From assembly GCA_050740975.1 (NCBI GenBank), contig JBOIEE010000040.1, positions 1-22,617 of the forward strand: a stretch of 22,617 nt of DNA. Reading direction: 5' to 3'. Positions 16,092 to 22,617 of the stretch are shown piece after piece. Position 1 is the stretch's first letter; every line of letters starts with the position of its first letter. This stretch comes from JBOHHR01 sp050740975. GTDB lineage: Bacteria > Pseudomonadota > Gammaproteobacteria > JBOHHR01. Position numbers and translations under genes: made by a program. The notes under the pieces are model-generated. The model ran no database searches. It was not told the DNA's origin and saw nothing but the letters and a program-made list of their open reading frames with translations.

Positions 16092-17113
16092 GGTTTCCCG
16101 TCCGAGACCGTCACTTCTCTTTTTAGCTGGTATTTGGCGACGGCCGCGTTGTGTTCTTCCAGTGAGGAGGAGAAATAGTGGGTCCCATCTCCCTTGGCCA
16201 CAAAAAACATCGCCTCCCCGGGAGCGGGATGTAACGCTGCATCGATGGACGCGGCTCCGGGCATAGCGATAGGCGTGGGGGTGAGCCCCGGATAACGATA
16301 GGTGTTATAGGGGCTTTCCATTCCGAGATGCTCGCGCGAAAGATTACCATCGAACCTATCTCCCATCGCGTAGATGATGGTCGGATCCGTTTCTAACTTC
16401 ATGTTTTCCTTAAGGCGACGCAAGAATACGCCAGCGATAATCGGTCTTTCCTCCGGCTTCGCGGCTTCTTTCTCAATGAGTGACGCCATGATAAGCGCAT
16501 CAAGGGGTGCCTTGTAAGGCAAACCCTGATCCCGAAATGCCCACGCCTGCACCATCTTACGTTGCATCGCATCAAAAGCCCGCCGTAGGATCTCCACATC
16601 CGATGTGCCTCTAGAAAAGAAATAAGTCTCTGGGAAAAAGCGTCCTTCGGGATGAACGCCCGCTTGCCCTATCCGGCGCATAACCTCGGGAGGACTCTTG
16701 TTACTTAGGGTATGAGTCAGCACACTTGTGGCTTCGAGCCCGGCCAGCAACTGCTTGAAAGTCCATCCTTCCACAAGGGTGACGCTGTGTTGGATGAACT
16801 CGCCCGAAACCACTTTCTGCAAAAGTTCGGCGGCCGTTGTTCCTGCGTCGAAATGGTACTCCCCGGCTTTGATCTGGGTGGCCACGCCACGGCGCCTGGC
16901 TTCCAGTTCAAGAAACCATGGGGTCTCGATTACCTTTTTCCGGGCCAACTCTTGAGCAACGTCTCGCGCGCTCATTCCGGGCTTGATTTCATAATCCAAC
17001 CCTCGCTGACTAATCGCCAGGGGCCTGCTAAGAGATCCCTGCATATCACGCCATAGCCAAAACGCGCTGCCAGCCAGGCTTAAGACAAAGAGAAAGCTAA
17101 GAAATCGTACCAC
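16088..17113 (-). CDS. mltG: Endolytic murein transglycosylase MltG (YceG)
   Basis: The 341-aa inner-membrane enzyme cleaves nascent peptidoglycan strands and acts as a terminase of glycan chain growth. An N-terminal membrane helix (about residues 4-19, LSFLFVLSLAGSAFWLW) is followed by a LysM-like region, IKPGMSARDVAQEL. The catalytic domain carries LIMASLIEKEAAKPEERP, where the first Glu of IEKE is the catalytic residue. LETDPTIIYAMG and NTYRYPGLTPTPIAMPG complete it. The start is GTG at 17113 with AAAGG about 7 nt upstream. It lies 12 bp after the pabC stop and overlaps tmk by 4 bp. This order is standard for the operon. Confidence 0.95.
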   Translation of the reverse strand: MVRFLSFLFVLSLAGSAFWLWRDMQGSLSRPLAISQRGLDYEIKPGMSARDVAQELARKKVIETPWFLELEARRRGVATQIKAGEYHFDAGTTAAELLQKVVSGEFIQHSVTLVEGWTFKQLLAGLEATSVLTHTLSNKSPPEVMRRIGQAGVHPEGRFFPETYFFSRGTSDVEILRRAFDAMQRKMVQAWAFRDQGLPYKAPLDALIMASLIEKEAAKPEERPIIAGVFLRRLKENMKLETDPTIIYAMGDRFDGNLSREHLGMESPYNTYRYPGLTPTPIAMPGAASIDAALHPAPGEAMFFVAKGDGTHYFSSSLEEHNAAVAKYQLKREVTVSDGKP

Positions 17114-17125
17114 CTTGGCGCCTTT

Positions 17126-17968
17126 CTATTGGGGAAGAATGCCCTTGTTTACGAGAGCTGAGCGCACCTTTGCCGTCACAGCGCGATCGCGATGAAAAGA
17201 CATATTGAGACCCACCACACCCCGGAGCGGCCACAATCCTATCAGGCTGTTGCACAAGAAGGCCTCCGTTGCCCTCTGGAGATCCGCGACGCCTAGCGGT
17301 GCTATTACAACCTCAATGCCCAACTCTTGCGCCGTACCGAGTATAAACGCTCTCATGATGCCGGCAACTCCGCATCGGTTTAAGTCGGGCGTCATAAGCC
17401 GCCCATCAAGGACGATGAACAGGTTACTCATAGTCCCTTCGATGACATTTCCCTCCAGATCCCGCATCAGACCTTCAGCGATATCGGGTTCAGCCCACTC
17501 CCGCTGCGCGAGCACTTGCTCTAAGCGGTTGAGATGCTTAATCCCGGCAAGCGCAGGATTCAGTCCTAAGCGGGTGTCGCACAGCCTCACCGTGACCCCC
17601 TCCGTAGCCGCCTGTGGCGGCAACTCTGGCCACGGAAAACCCACAACTACCCGCGTAGGCGATCCCGAACTCGAGGGCCTGTACCCCCTACCACCAGCCC
17701 CTCGGGTAAGGATAATCTTCAAAACTCCGCGTTTGACACCCTGGCATAGCCTTTTCGCATCAGCCAGGAAGCCGTCTCGTTGCGGCGAAGGCAGATACAG
17801 ACGCGAACAGCCGCGCTCCAGTCTCTCGATATGCGAGTCCCAATGCTGAGGCGTTCCGTCCAGGATTGCTAGCGTCTCAAATAGGCCATCACCGTATTGT
17901 AGCCCTCTGTCCAGTGCAGAAACGCTGTCTACTGCAGTGCCGTTTACGATAATCCTTGAAGCGGACAC
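17126..17968 (-). CDS. pabC: 4-amino-4-deoxychorismate lyase
   Basis: PabC is a class IV PLP enzyme that splits aminodeoxychorismate to p-aminobenzoate and pyruvate, for folate. The family signatures are VNGTAVDSVSALDRGLQYGD (8-27), the PLP lysine K144 in LAGIKHLNRLEQVLAQ, EGTMSNLF and GVAGIMR. I chose GTG at 17968, giving 280 aa, near E. coli PabC (269). GAGG precedes it by 8 nt, and homologues begin about ten residues before the Asn-Gly. The frame stays open to a TTG at 18049, which would add 27 residues with no ribosome site. A D-amino acid or branched-chain transaminase is possible from fold alone, but the position between fabF and mltG settles it. Confidence 0.9.
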   Translation of the reverse strand: MSASRIIVNGTAVDSVSALDRGLQYGDGLFETLAILDGTPQHWDSHIERLERGCSRLYLPSPQRDGFLADAKRLCQGVKRGVLKIILTRGAGGRGYRPSSSGSPTRVVVGFPWPELPPQAATEGVTVRLCDTRLGLNPALAGIKHLNRLEQVLAQREWAEPDIAEGLMRDLEGNVIEGTMSNLFIVLDGRLMTPDLNRCGVAGIMRAFILGTAQELGIEVVIAPLGVADLQRATEAFLCNSLIGLWPLRGVVGLNMSFHRDRAVTAKVRSALVNKGILPQ

Positions 17969-18092
17969 AGGGCTTGCCTCTACCCCAAGGAGCAAGCGCC
18001 TAGGAATCAAGCATGCCAGATCGATCGTTTCGTCCTCCCCGCATTTCAAGACGAGCTCGCATCATCCTATTCCGGCGACCTACCTCGCTGCG

Positions 18093-19331
18093 CTAGATCG
18101 TTCGAAATATGAGGGTACCGTTGGTGCCACCAAAACCAAAAGAATTCGAAAGTGCATACTCAATGCGTAGATCCCGCGCTTCGTTTGGCACATAGTCCAA
18201 ATCGCACTCGGGATCGGGGTTTGTATAGTTGATGGTCGGCGGCGCAACCTGGTCCCGAATCGACAGGATCGTGAACACCGCTTCCATGCCACCCGCTGCT
18301 CCAAGCGCGTGGCCTATCATGGACTTTGTCGAGCTGACCGCGATCTTATAAGCGCTATCACCAAAAACGGACTTTGTCGCCAGGGTCTCTGCCAGATCCC
18401 CTGCGGGGGTTGAGGTCCCGTGGGCGTTGATGTAATCGATCTTCTCGGCACTGATGCGCGCATTATCCAGCGCCACCCGCATGCATTCGGCGGCACCCTC
18501 CCCTCCCGGAGCCGGCGCTGTCATATGGTAACCATCCGCGCTCATCCCCGAACCGACGAGCTCGGCGTATATCTTTGCCCCTCGTCGCTTGGCGTGCCCG
18601 TATTCCTCCAAGACGATCACCCCAGCTCCATCGCTGAGTACGAACCCATCGCGATCTTTATCGAAAGGACGGCTAGCACCTTGTGGATCATCGTTTCGCG
18701 TTGAGAGGGCTCGAGCGGAGCAAAACCCACCCAATCCGGTGGGTGTCGTTGCCATCTCCGCACCGCCCGCAACCATGACATCGGCATCACCGTATGCGAT
18801 GACTTGCGCCGCATTTCCTATGCAGTGGGTGCCAGTGGCACAGGCGGTAACGATGGCGTAATTGGGACCTTTTAACCCATACCGTATCGCAAGATTTCCG
18901 CCCAGCATATTAATGATATTGCTCGGAATGTAAAACGGTGACAAGCGCCGAGGACCCGACGCAAGCCAAGTTTGCGTTCCCTGCTCGATACCCCACAGTC
19001 CTCCGATCCCAGAACCGATCGCGACCCCGATGCGCGACGCATTCTCCTCGGTCACCTCCAATCCGCAGTCGTCAAACGCTTGAATTCCGGCCGCCATCCC
19101 GTAGTGCATAAACGGATCCATCTTGCGTACGTCCTTTGCAGAAATATATTCTTCCAGTTTAAAGCCTTTTATAGGACCCGAAAACCGGGTGGATAAGGCG
19201 CTGACGTCGAACGTTGTGATTGGGACAATACCGCTTTTCCCTTCGACGATGTTGCGCCAGGACTGTTCAACGTTGTTTCCAACCGGCGTCAACAGGCCCA
19301 ACCCCGTGACCACGACACGCCTTCTATTCAT
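18093..19331 (-). CDS. fabF: 3-oxoacyl-[acyl carrier protein] synthase II
   Basis: The 412-aa condensing enzyme elongates acyl-ACP with malonyl-ACP. The Cys-His-His triad is complete: Cys164 in IVTACATGTHC, His in INAHGTSTPAGD and His in STKSMIGHALGAAGG. The start VVVTGLGLLTPVG and the C-terminal NSFGFGGTNGTLIF are canonical. I chose ATG at 19331, giving the E. coli length; a GTG at 19358 adds nine residues. Neither has a strong ribosome site. A hairpin with T runs lies just upstream at 19360-19397, so expression is probably reduced relative to acpP. In E. coli FabF adjusts unsaturated fatty acid length with temperature. That regulation is not shown here. Confidence 0.96.
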   Translation of the reverse strand: MNRRRVVVTGLGLLTPVGNNVEQSWRNIVEGKSGIVPITTFDVSALSTRFSGPIKGFKLEEYISAKDVRKMDPFMHYGMAAGIQAFDDCGLEVTEENASRIGVAIGSGIGGLWGIEQGTQTWLASGPRRLSPFYIPSNIINMLGGNLAIRYGLKGPNYAIVTACATGTHCIGNAAQVIAYGDADVMVAGGAEMATTPTGLGGFCSARALSTRNDDPQGASRPFDKDRDGFVLSDGAGVIVLEEYGHAKRRGAKIYAELVGSGMSADGYHMTAPAPGGEGAAECMRVALDNARISAEKIDYINAHGTSTPAGDLAETLATKSVFGDSAYKIAVSSTKSMIGHALGAAGGMEAVFTILSIRDQVAPPTINYTNPDPECDLDYVPNEARDLRIEYALSNSFGFGGTNGTLIFRTI

Positions 19332-19359
19332 TGTTGTTGGGACACCACTTTTAAGCACG

Positions 19360-19397
19360 AAAAGCCGCGCTGCTCTATGAACACGCGGCCTTTTTTT
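19360..19397. terminator. Candidate bidirectional intrinsic terminator between acpP and fabF
   Basis: GCCGCG (19364-19369) and CGCGGC (19384-19389) form a GC-rich stem. It is followed by T7 on the plus strand (19391-19397) and by T4 on the minus strand (19363-19360). In the direction of the operon it stands after acpP and about 30 bp before fabF. It may act as an attenuator that gives abundant acpP RNA and less fabF RNA. The T4 tract on the operon strand is short, so partial read-through is expected. Confidence 0.55.
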
Positions 19398-19492
19398 CCG
19401 ACGTAAGCCTTGCAGAGGGATCTAGTGAAACAAACCCGAGCCGCCGAGCACTGGAAGGATCGCGTTTTATACGTCCATCACACAGCCGATGG

Positions 19493-19532
19493 AACATACG
19501 ACAGAAGCGAGAAAAACATACGACAGAAAGCG
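19493..19532. repeat. Two direct repeats, 22 bp apart, in the acpP-fabF gap
   Basis: AACATACGACAGAAGCG (19493-19509) recurs at 19515-19532 with one inserted A. The centre-to-centre distance of 22 bp is about two helical turns. It could be a local duplication or a tandem protein-binding site. It lies just after the acpP stop in the operon direction. Confidence 0.55.
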
Positions 19533-19556
19533 CATTACTTAACTTCTTTGCGAATG

Positions 19557-19793
19557 CTATTCTACGTGTGCGGTAATGTAGTCAACAGCTTGTTGCACCG
19601 TCATTATTTTTTCAGCCTCCTCATCGGGGATTTCTGTCTTGAATTCCTCCTCAAGGGCCATTACCAATTCTACGGTATCGAGAGAATCGGCGCCTAAATC
19701 GTCGACAAAGGAGGCCTCATTGGTCACCTCTTCGTCTTTCACGCCAAGCTGTTCAACCACAATTTTCTTGACTCTTTCTTCAATGCTACTCAT
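19557..19793 (-). CDS. acpP: Acyl carrier protein
   Basis: The 78-aa acidic helical protein carries growing acyl chains in fatty acid synthesis. Ser37 in DDLGADSLDTVELVMALEEE is the phosphopantetheine attachment site. IPDEEAEKIMTVQQAVDYI is the usual helix III-IV region. Length and sequence are standard. GGAGG lies about 10 nt before the ATG, and a strong hairpin stands just upstream of it. The flanking gaps are long for this operon (195 bp to fabG, 225 bp to fabF). This fits separate promotion and termination of a highly expressed small gene. Confidence 0.97.
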   Translation of the reverse strand: MSSIEERVKKIVVEQLGVKDEEVTNEASFVDDLGADSLDTVELVMALEEEFKTEIPDEEAEKIMTVQQAVDYITAHVE

Positions 19794-19816
19794 CCGGATC
19801 TTTCCTCCCGATCGAA

Positions 19817-19837
19817 GCTGCAGCGCACCGCTGCAGC
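19817..19837. other. Perfect 9-bp hairpin in the acpP leader
   Basis: GCTGCAGCG and CGCTGCAGC pair perfectly around a 3-nt loop (CAC on the plus strand), ending 23 bp before the acpP start and just before its ribosome site. It is GC-rich and has no T run on the operon strand, so it is more likely an RNA-stabilising 5' hairpin or operator-like palindrome than a terminator. Confidence 0.55.
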
Positions 19838-19988
19838 GTGGGCGTCAGTTTAGTGAAAACAAACAAACATGCAAGCGAATGATCACAACAAAAGGAGCGG
19901 CCGGCAATTCGCCAACTTCCTCCGGACATTTTGATATGGCCTTCCTTCCCAAGCGGAACCCTTTCGTGATCTACGAAAGATTTGCTCG

Positions 19989-20741
19989 TTACGCCATATA
20001 CATACCCCCGCTTATGTTGATCGTTTCACCCGTAATATAGCCACTTCGCGGCGAGGCTAAAAACGCCACCACGGCCGCTACGTCTTCAGGGGAGCCGAAC
20101 CGGCTCAAGGGGATTTGAGACAGAATCTCTTCGCGCCGTGCGACGCTAAAGTGGCGCGTCATATCAGTGTCCACAAAGCCGGGAGCCACTGCGTTTACCG
20201 TGATCCCGCGCGAGCCGAGCTCCAATGCCAGTGATCGAGTAAACCCAAGGATTCCTGCTTTAGCAGCGGCGTAATTCGTCTGACCGGGATTACCCTTTAA
20301 CCCGACGACCGACGCGATGTTAATGATGCGTCCATAACGCACCTTAACCATCCCCCGGACGAATACCTTCGTTAAGCGAAAGACCGAACTCAGATTCGTA
20401 TCGAGAACCTCTTGCCAATCCTCTTCTGGCATCCTCAACAATAGGCCATCTCGGGTAACACCCACGTTGTTTACCAAAATGGTGGGCGATCGGTTACGTC
20501 TATCCAACTCGTGCAGCAGCGCGTCCACCGACGCCTGCTTGCTTACATCTAAGCCCAGTGCTAAACCTTCCAATTGGTGTTTTTTCAGGAGAGCGGCAAA
20601 ATTTTCTACTCCCGCATCTGATTTCGCAGTCCCAATCACGAAGGCACCCAAGCGACCGATTTCCAATGCTACGGCACGCCCTATTCCGCGGCTAGCACCT
20701 GTTACCAGGGCTGTATTATTCTGTAACTCAGAATTTACCAT
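19989..20741 (-). CDS. fabG: 3-oxoacyl-[acyl carrier protein] reductase
   Basis: The 250-aa short-chain dehydrogenase reduces 3-ketoacyl-ACP with NADPH. The cofactor loop is TGASRGIGRA (14-23). The catalytic set is Asn116, Ser144, Tyr157 and Lys161, the last two in QTNYAAAKAG. LVNNVGVTRDGLLLRM has Val where most FabG have Ala (NNAG), a mild change. The C-terminus ITGETINISGGMYM is typical. The ATG at 20741 lies 4 bp after the fabD stop; the open frame to 20792 runs into fabD and is not real. It is part of the fab operon, with a long gap to acpP downstream. Confidence 0.96.
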   Translation of the reverse strand: MVNSELQNNTALVTGASRGIGRAVALEIGRLGAFVIGTAKSDAGVENFAALLKKHQLEGLALGLDVSKQASVDALLHELDRRNRSPTILVNNVGVTRDGLLLRMPEEDWQEVLDTNLSSVFRLTKVFVRGMVKVRYGRIINIASVVGLKGNPGQTNYAAAKAGILGFTRSLALELGSRGITVNAVAPGFVDTDMTRHFSVARREEILSQIPLSRFGSPEDVAAVVAFLASPRSGYITGETINISGGMYMA

Positions 20742-20745
20742 TTCG

Positions 20746-21681
20746 TCACTTGTATTGTCTGGAAAGCGCTGTCTCCAGCTTTTTGGGATCACCGGTCGGG
20801 AGACAGCTAAGCTCGCGATCGATGCGCCGACACAACCCCGTCAAAACGCTGCCGGGGCCTAATTCCACCAGCGTATCAACACCCATACGTGTCATGGCCC
20901 GCACCACATCGACCCAACGCACCGGTTGCGACAGCTGCGCTGCTAGCGCGTCGGCGATACCGTCAGGCTCGTTTCGGGTTAAAGCATCTACGTTATGCAC
21001 TACCGGAATAGCTGGCCGGCACAAGCGTATCCCTCTCAGACGCTCGGCTAGGCGTTCCGCCGCCGGTGCCATTAACGCGCAATGCGAAGGTACGCTAACC
21101 GGTAATAGGACAACCCGTGAGGCACCCAGCGCCTTGGCTTGTGCAACAACTCGGTCCACCGCTTGCCTGTCTCCGGCGATCACCGCCTGCGCTGGGGCAT
21201 TGAAGTTCGCGCACGACACCACATCACCCTGCGCGAAGCGCTGGCAAAGCTCCTCTAGCTCATTAACGCCCAAGCCGATAACGGCGGCCATCGCGCCATG
21301 GCCAACCGCCACAGCCTCTTGCATCAAACGACCTCTATGGGCAACCAAGCTGACGGCGTCCGCAAAATCCATCACTCCGGCACAGGTTAACGCGGTATAC
21401 TCTCCCAAACTGTGCCCGGCCATAAGATTAGGTGGTGCCCCGCCCTCCTCATGCCAAATGCGCCACAGGCTGACGCCAGCGGTGAGCATGGCGGGCTGGG
21501 CGTTTTCAGTGGCGTTAAGGGCATCGGCTGGGCCTTCTTGGACCAAGCGCCAAAGATCATAGCCCAACCGTTCCGAGGCTTCGGTAAAAGTTTTCCGAAC
21601 CGTATCGTATTGGGCGGCAAGCTCCGTCAACATCCCAACCGATTGCGACCCTTGTCCCGGAAATAGCGCGCCTAAAGGCAT
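20746..21681 (-). CDS. fabD: Malonyl-CoA:ACP transacylase
   Basis: The 311-aa enzyme loads malonyl groups on ACP. FPGQGSQSVGM (7-17) gives the oxyanion Gln. Ser91 in AGHSLGEYTAL is the nucleophile, His200 in VPSHCALM its partner, and Arg in VAHRGRLMQEA binds the malonyl carboxylate. The ATG at 21681 gives the E. coli-like length. The open frame up to 21744 overlaps fabH, and its extra residues are not family-like. It starts 19 bp after the fabH stop and ends 4 bp before fabG, as expected in this operon. Confidence 0.96.
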   Translation of the reverse strand: MPLGALFPGQGSQSVGMLTELAAQYDTVRKTFTEASERLGYDLWRLVQEGPADALNATENAQPAMLTAGVSLWRIWHEEGGAPPNLMAGHSLGEYTALTCAGVMDFADAVSLVAHRGRLMQEAVAVGHGAMAAVIGLGVNELEELCQRFAQGDVVSCANFNAPAQAVIAGDRQAVDRVVAQAKALGASRVVLLPVSVPSHCALMAPAAERLAERLRGIRLCRPAIPVVHNVDALTRNEPDGIADALAAQLSQPVRWVDVVRAMTRMGVDTLVELGPGSVLTGLCRRIDRELSCLPTGDPKKLETALSRQYK

Positions 21682-21700
21682 ATTGGCCCCCGCACCTAAC

Positions 21701-22617
21701 CTAATACCGCAGAAGGGCCGAGCCCCAGGTGAATCCAGCCCCAACCGCTTCTAACAACAGCAACTGCCCTCGTTCGATGCGTCCGTCACGGATCGCCTCA
21801 TCCAACGCCAGCGGGATCGAAGCAGCCGAGGTGTTACCGTGTCTATCGACAGTGGTCACGACCTGCTCCATGGGCAAATTGAGCTTGCGGGCCGCAGCCT
21901 CGATGATACGGCTGTTCGCTTGATGAGGAATCAACCAATCCACATCGTGTTTTTGCATCTCGTTCGCGCTCAGCGCTTCGTCCGCCATCTGCTCCATTGC
22001 TTTGACCGCAAACTTGAAAACTTCTCCTCCTTGCATCTGGACATAAGCGCGGGTATCCGGCCGCGAGCGGCCACCGCTAGAGATCCCGTCCGGAACATGC
22101 AGCAACGACTGGTAGTGACCATCGGCGTGCAGGTGGCAACTCAAGATCCCGGGCCTATCGCTCGCCTCTAGCACCACGGCCCCGGCACCATCCCCAAATA
22201 AAACACATGTCGTGCGATCGCTCCAATCCACAATCCGAGAGAAGGTTTCCGCTCCGATGACCAATGCTCTGCTCGCTCCCTTGGTTTTAATGTAGCGGTG
22301 CGCGATATCCAGAGCATAAATAAACCCGCTGCACACTGCCTGCACATCAAATGCCGGACAGCCTTTGATACCTAAGCGTTCCTGCAGCAAGCACGCGGTA
22401 CTGGGAAAAATCTTGTCCGGAGTGGTCGTGCCTAACACGATCAGATCGATATCGCGGGGGCTGCATTCAGCCGCCTCCAAAGCGCGGCGCACCGCCACCT
22501 CCGCCAGGTCGCAGGTACTCTCGCCTTCCCCCGCAATGTGTCGCTGGCGCACACCCGTGCGTTCGACGATCCACTGGTCGGTGGTGTCGACCATCGCTTC
22601 GAGGTCGCGATTGCTTA
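21701..22617 (-). CDS. fabH: 3-oxoacyl-[acyl carrier protein] synthase III (5' end outside window)
   Basis: FabH starts fatty acid synthesis by condensing acetyl-CoA with malonyl-ACP. The frame is open to the window edge, reading SNRDLEAMVDTTDQWIVERTG. Homologues have this segment about 20 residues from their start, so only a short N-terminal part is missing. The triad is intact: Cys in QAVCSGFIYALD, His in LIPHQANSRI and Asn in HGNTSAASIPLAL. The Met at 22594 is internal, not the start. It lies upstream of fabD, as usual; plsX would be expected beyond the window. Confidence 0.96.
   Translation of the reverse strand, partial: SNRDLEAMVDTTDQWIVERTGVRQRHIAGEGESTCDLAEVAVRRALEAAECSPRDIDLIVLGTTTPDKIFPSTACLLQERLGIKGCPAFDVQAVCSGFIYALDIAHRYIKTKGASRALVIGAETFSRIVDWSDRTTCVLFGDGAGAVVLEASDRPGILSCHLHADGHYQSLLHVPDGISSGGRSRPDTRAYVQMQGGEVFKFAVKAMEQMADEALSANEMQKHDVDWLIPHQANSRIIEAAARKLNLPMEQVVTTVDRHGNTSAASIPLALDEAIRDGRIERGQLLLLEAVGAGFTWGSALLRY

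Noticed and set aside
19847..19874. Possible acpP promoter TTGCAT-16-TAAACT on the minus strand
   Set aside because: It has only three and four of six consensus matches, too weak to list as a feature, although a promoter in this gap is plausible.

Overview
The window looks like a gammaproteobacterial chromosome of moderate GC content. The main evidence is a long minus-strand run at 13237-22617 in the conserved order fabH-fabD-fabG-acpP-fabF-pabC-mltG-tmk-holB-pilZ-tatD. This order is established for many Gammaproteobacteria. The organism cannot be named from the sequence alone.

Layout. (1) 1-1197, plus strand: the 3' part of a YheT-type hydrolase, then yajQ. (2) 1251-3010: a lone egtD-type histidine methyltransferase (minus), divergent from a membrane-anchored retropepsin-like protease (plus). 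(3) 3097-6862, minus: a compact fatty acid beta-oxidation unit, fadI-fadJ-yciA. (4) 6978-12752, minus: an exopolysaccharide module of the exosortase/PEP-CTERM (XrtA) kind. In transcription order it holds a small secreted protein with a sorting-signal-like C-terminus, a Wzz-type chain-length protein, a tyrosine autokinase, an ExeA-like ATPase, a VanZ-like gene broken by an in-frame stop, and a WcaI-like glycosyltransferase broken at a run of nine T. No exosortase, outer-membrane exporter or polymerase is present in the window. (5) 12753-13236: a gene-free stretch with two compound inverted-repeat structures and a good sigma-70-type promoter. (6) 13237-22617: the fatty acid synthesis and replication operon described above, cut by the window end inside fabH.

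How the genes work together. FabH, FabD, FabG, AcpP and FabF form the core of type II fatty acid synthesis, while FadI/FadJ/YciA degrade acyl-CoA or release its acyl chain. PabC (folate), MltG (peptidoglycan), Tmk and HolB (DNA replication) and PilZ (type IV pilus) are the usual growth-linked passengers of the fab operon. The chain-length protein, kinase and ATPase would control polymer length and assembly at the inner membrane.

The most unusual parts are: a 161-bp string of five hairpins bounded by 15-bp inverted repeats, which overlaps and probably rewrites the 3' end of tatD; a 147-bp fold-back in the predicted leader of the small secreted protein gene; that protein's IPTS-type C-terminal signal, which is not the classical VPEP; and two neighbouring disrupted genes in the polysaccharide module.
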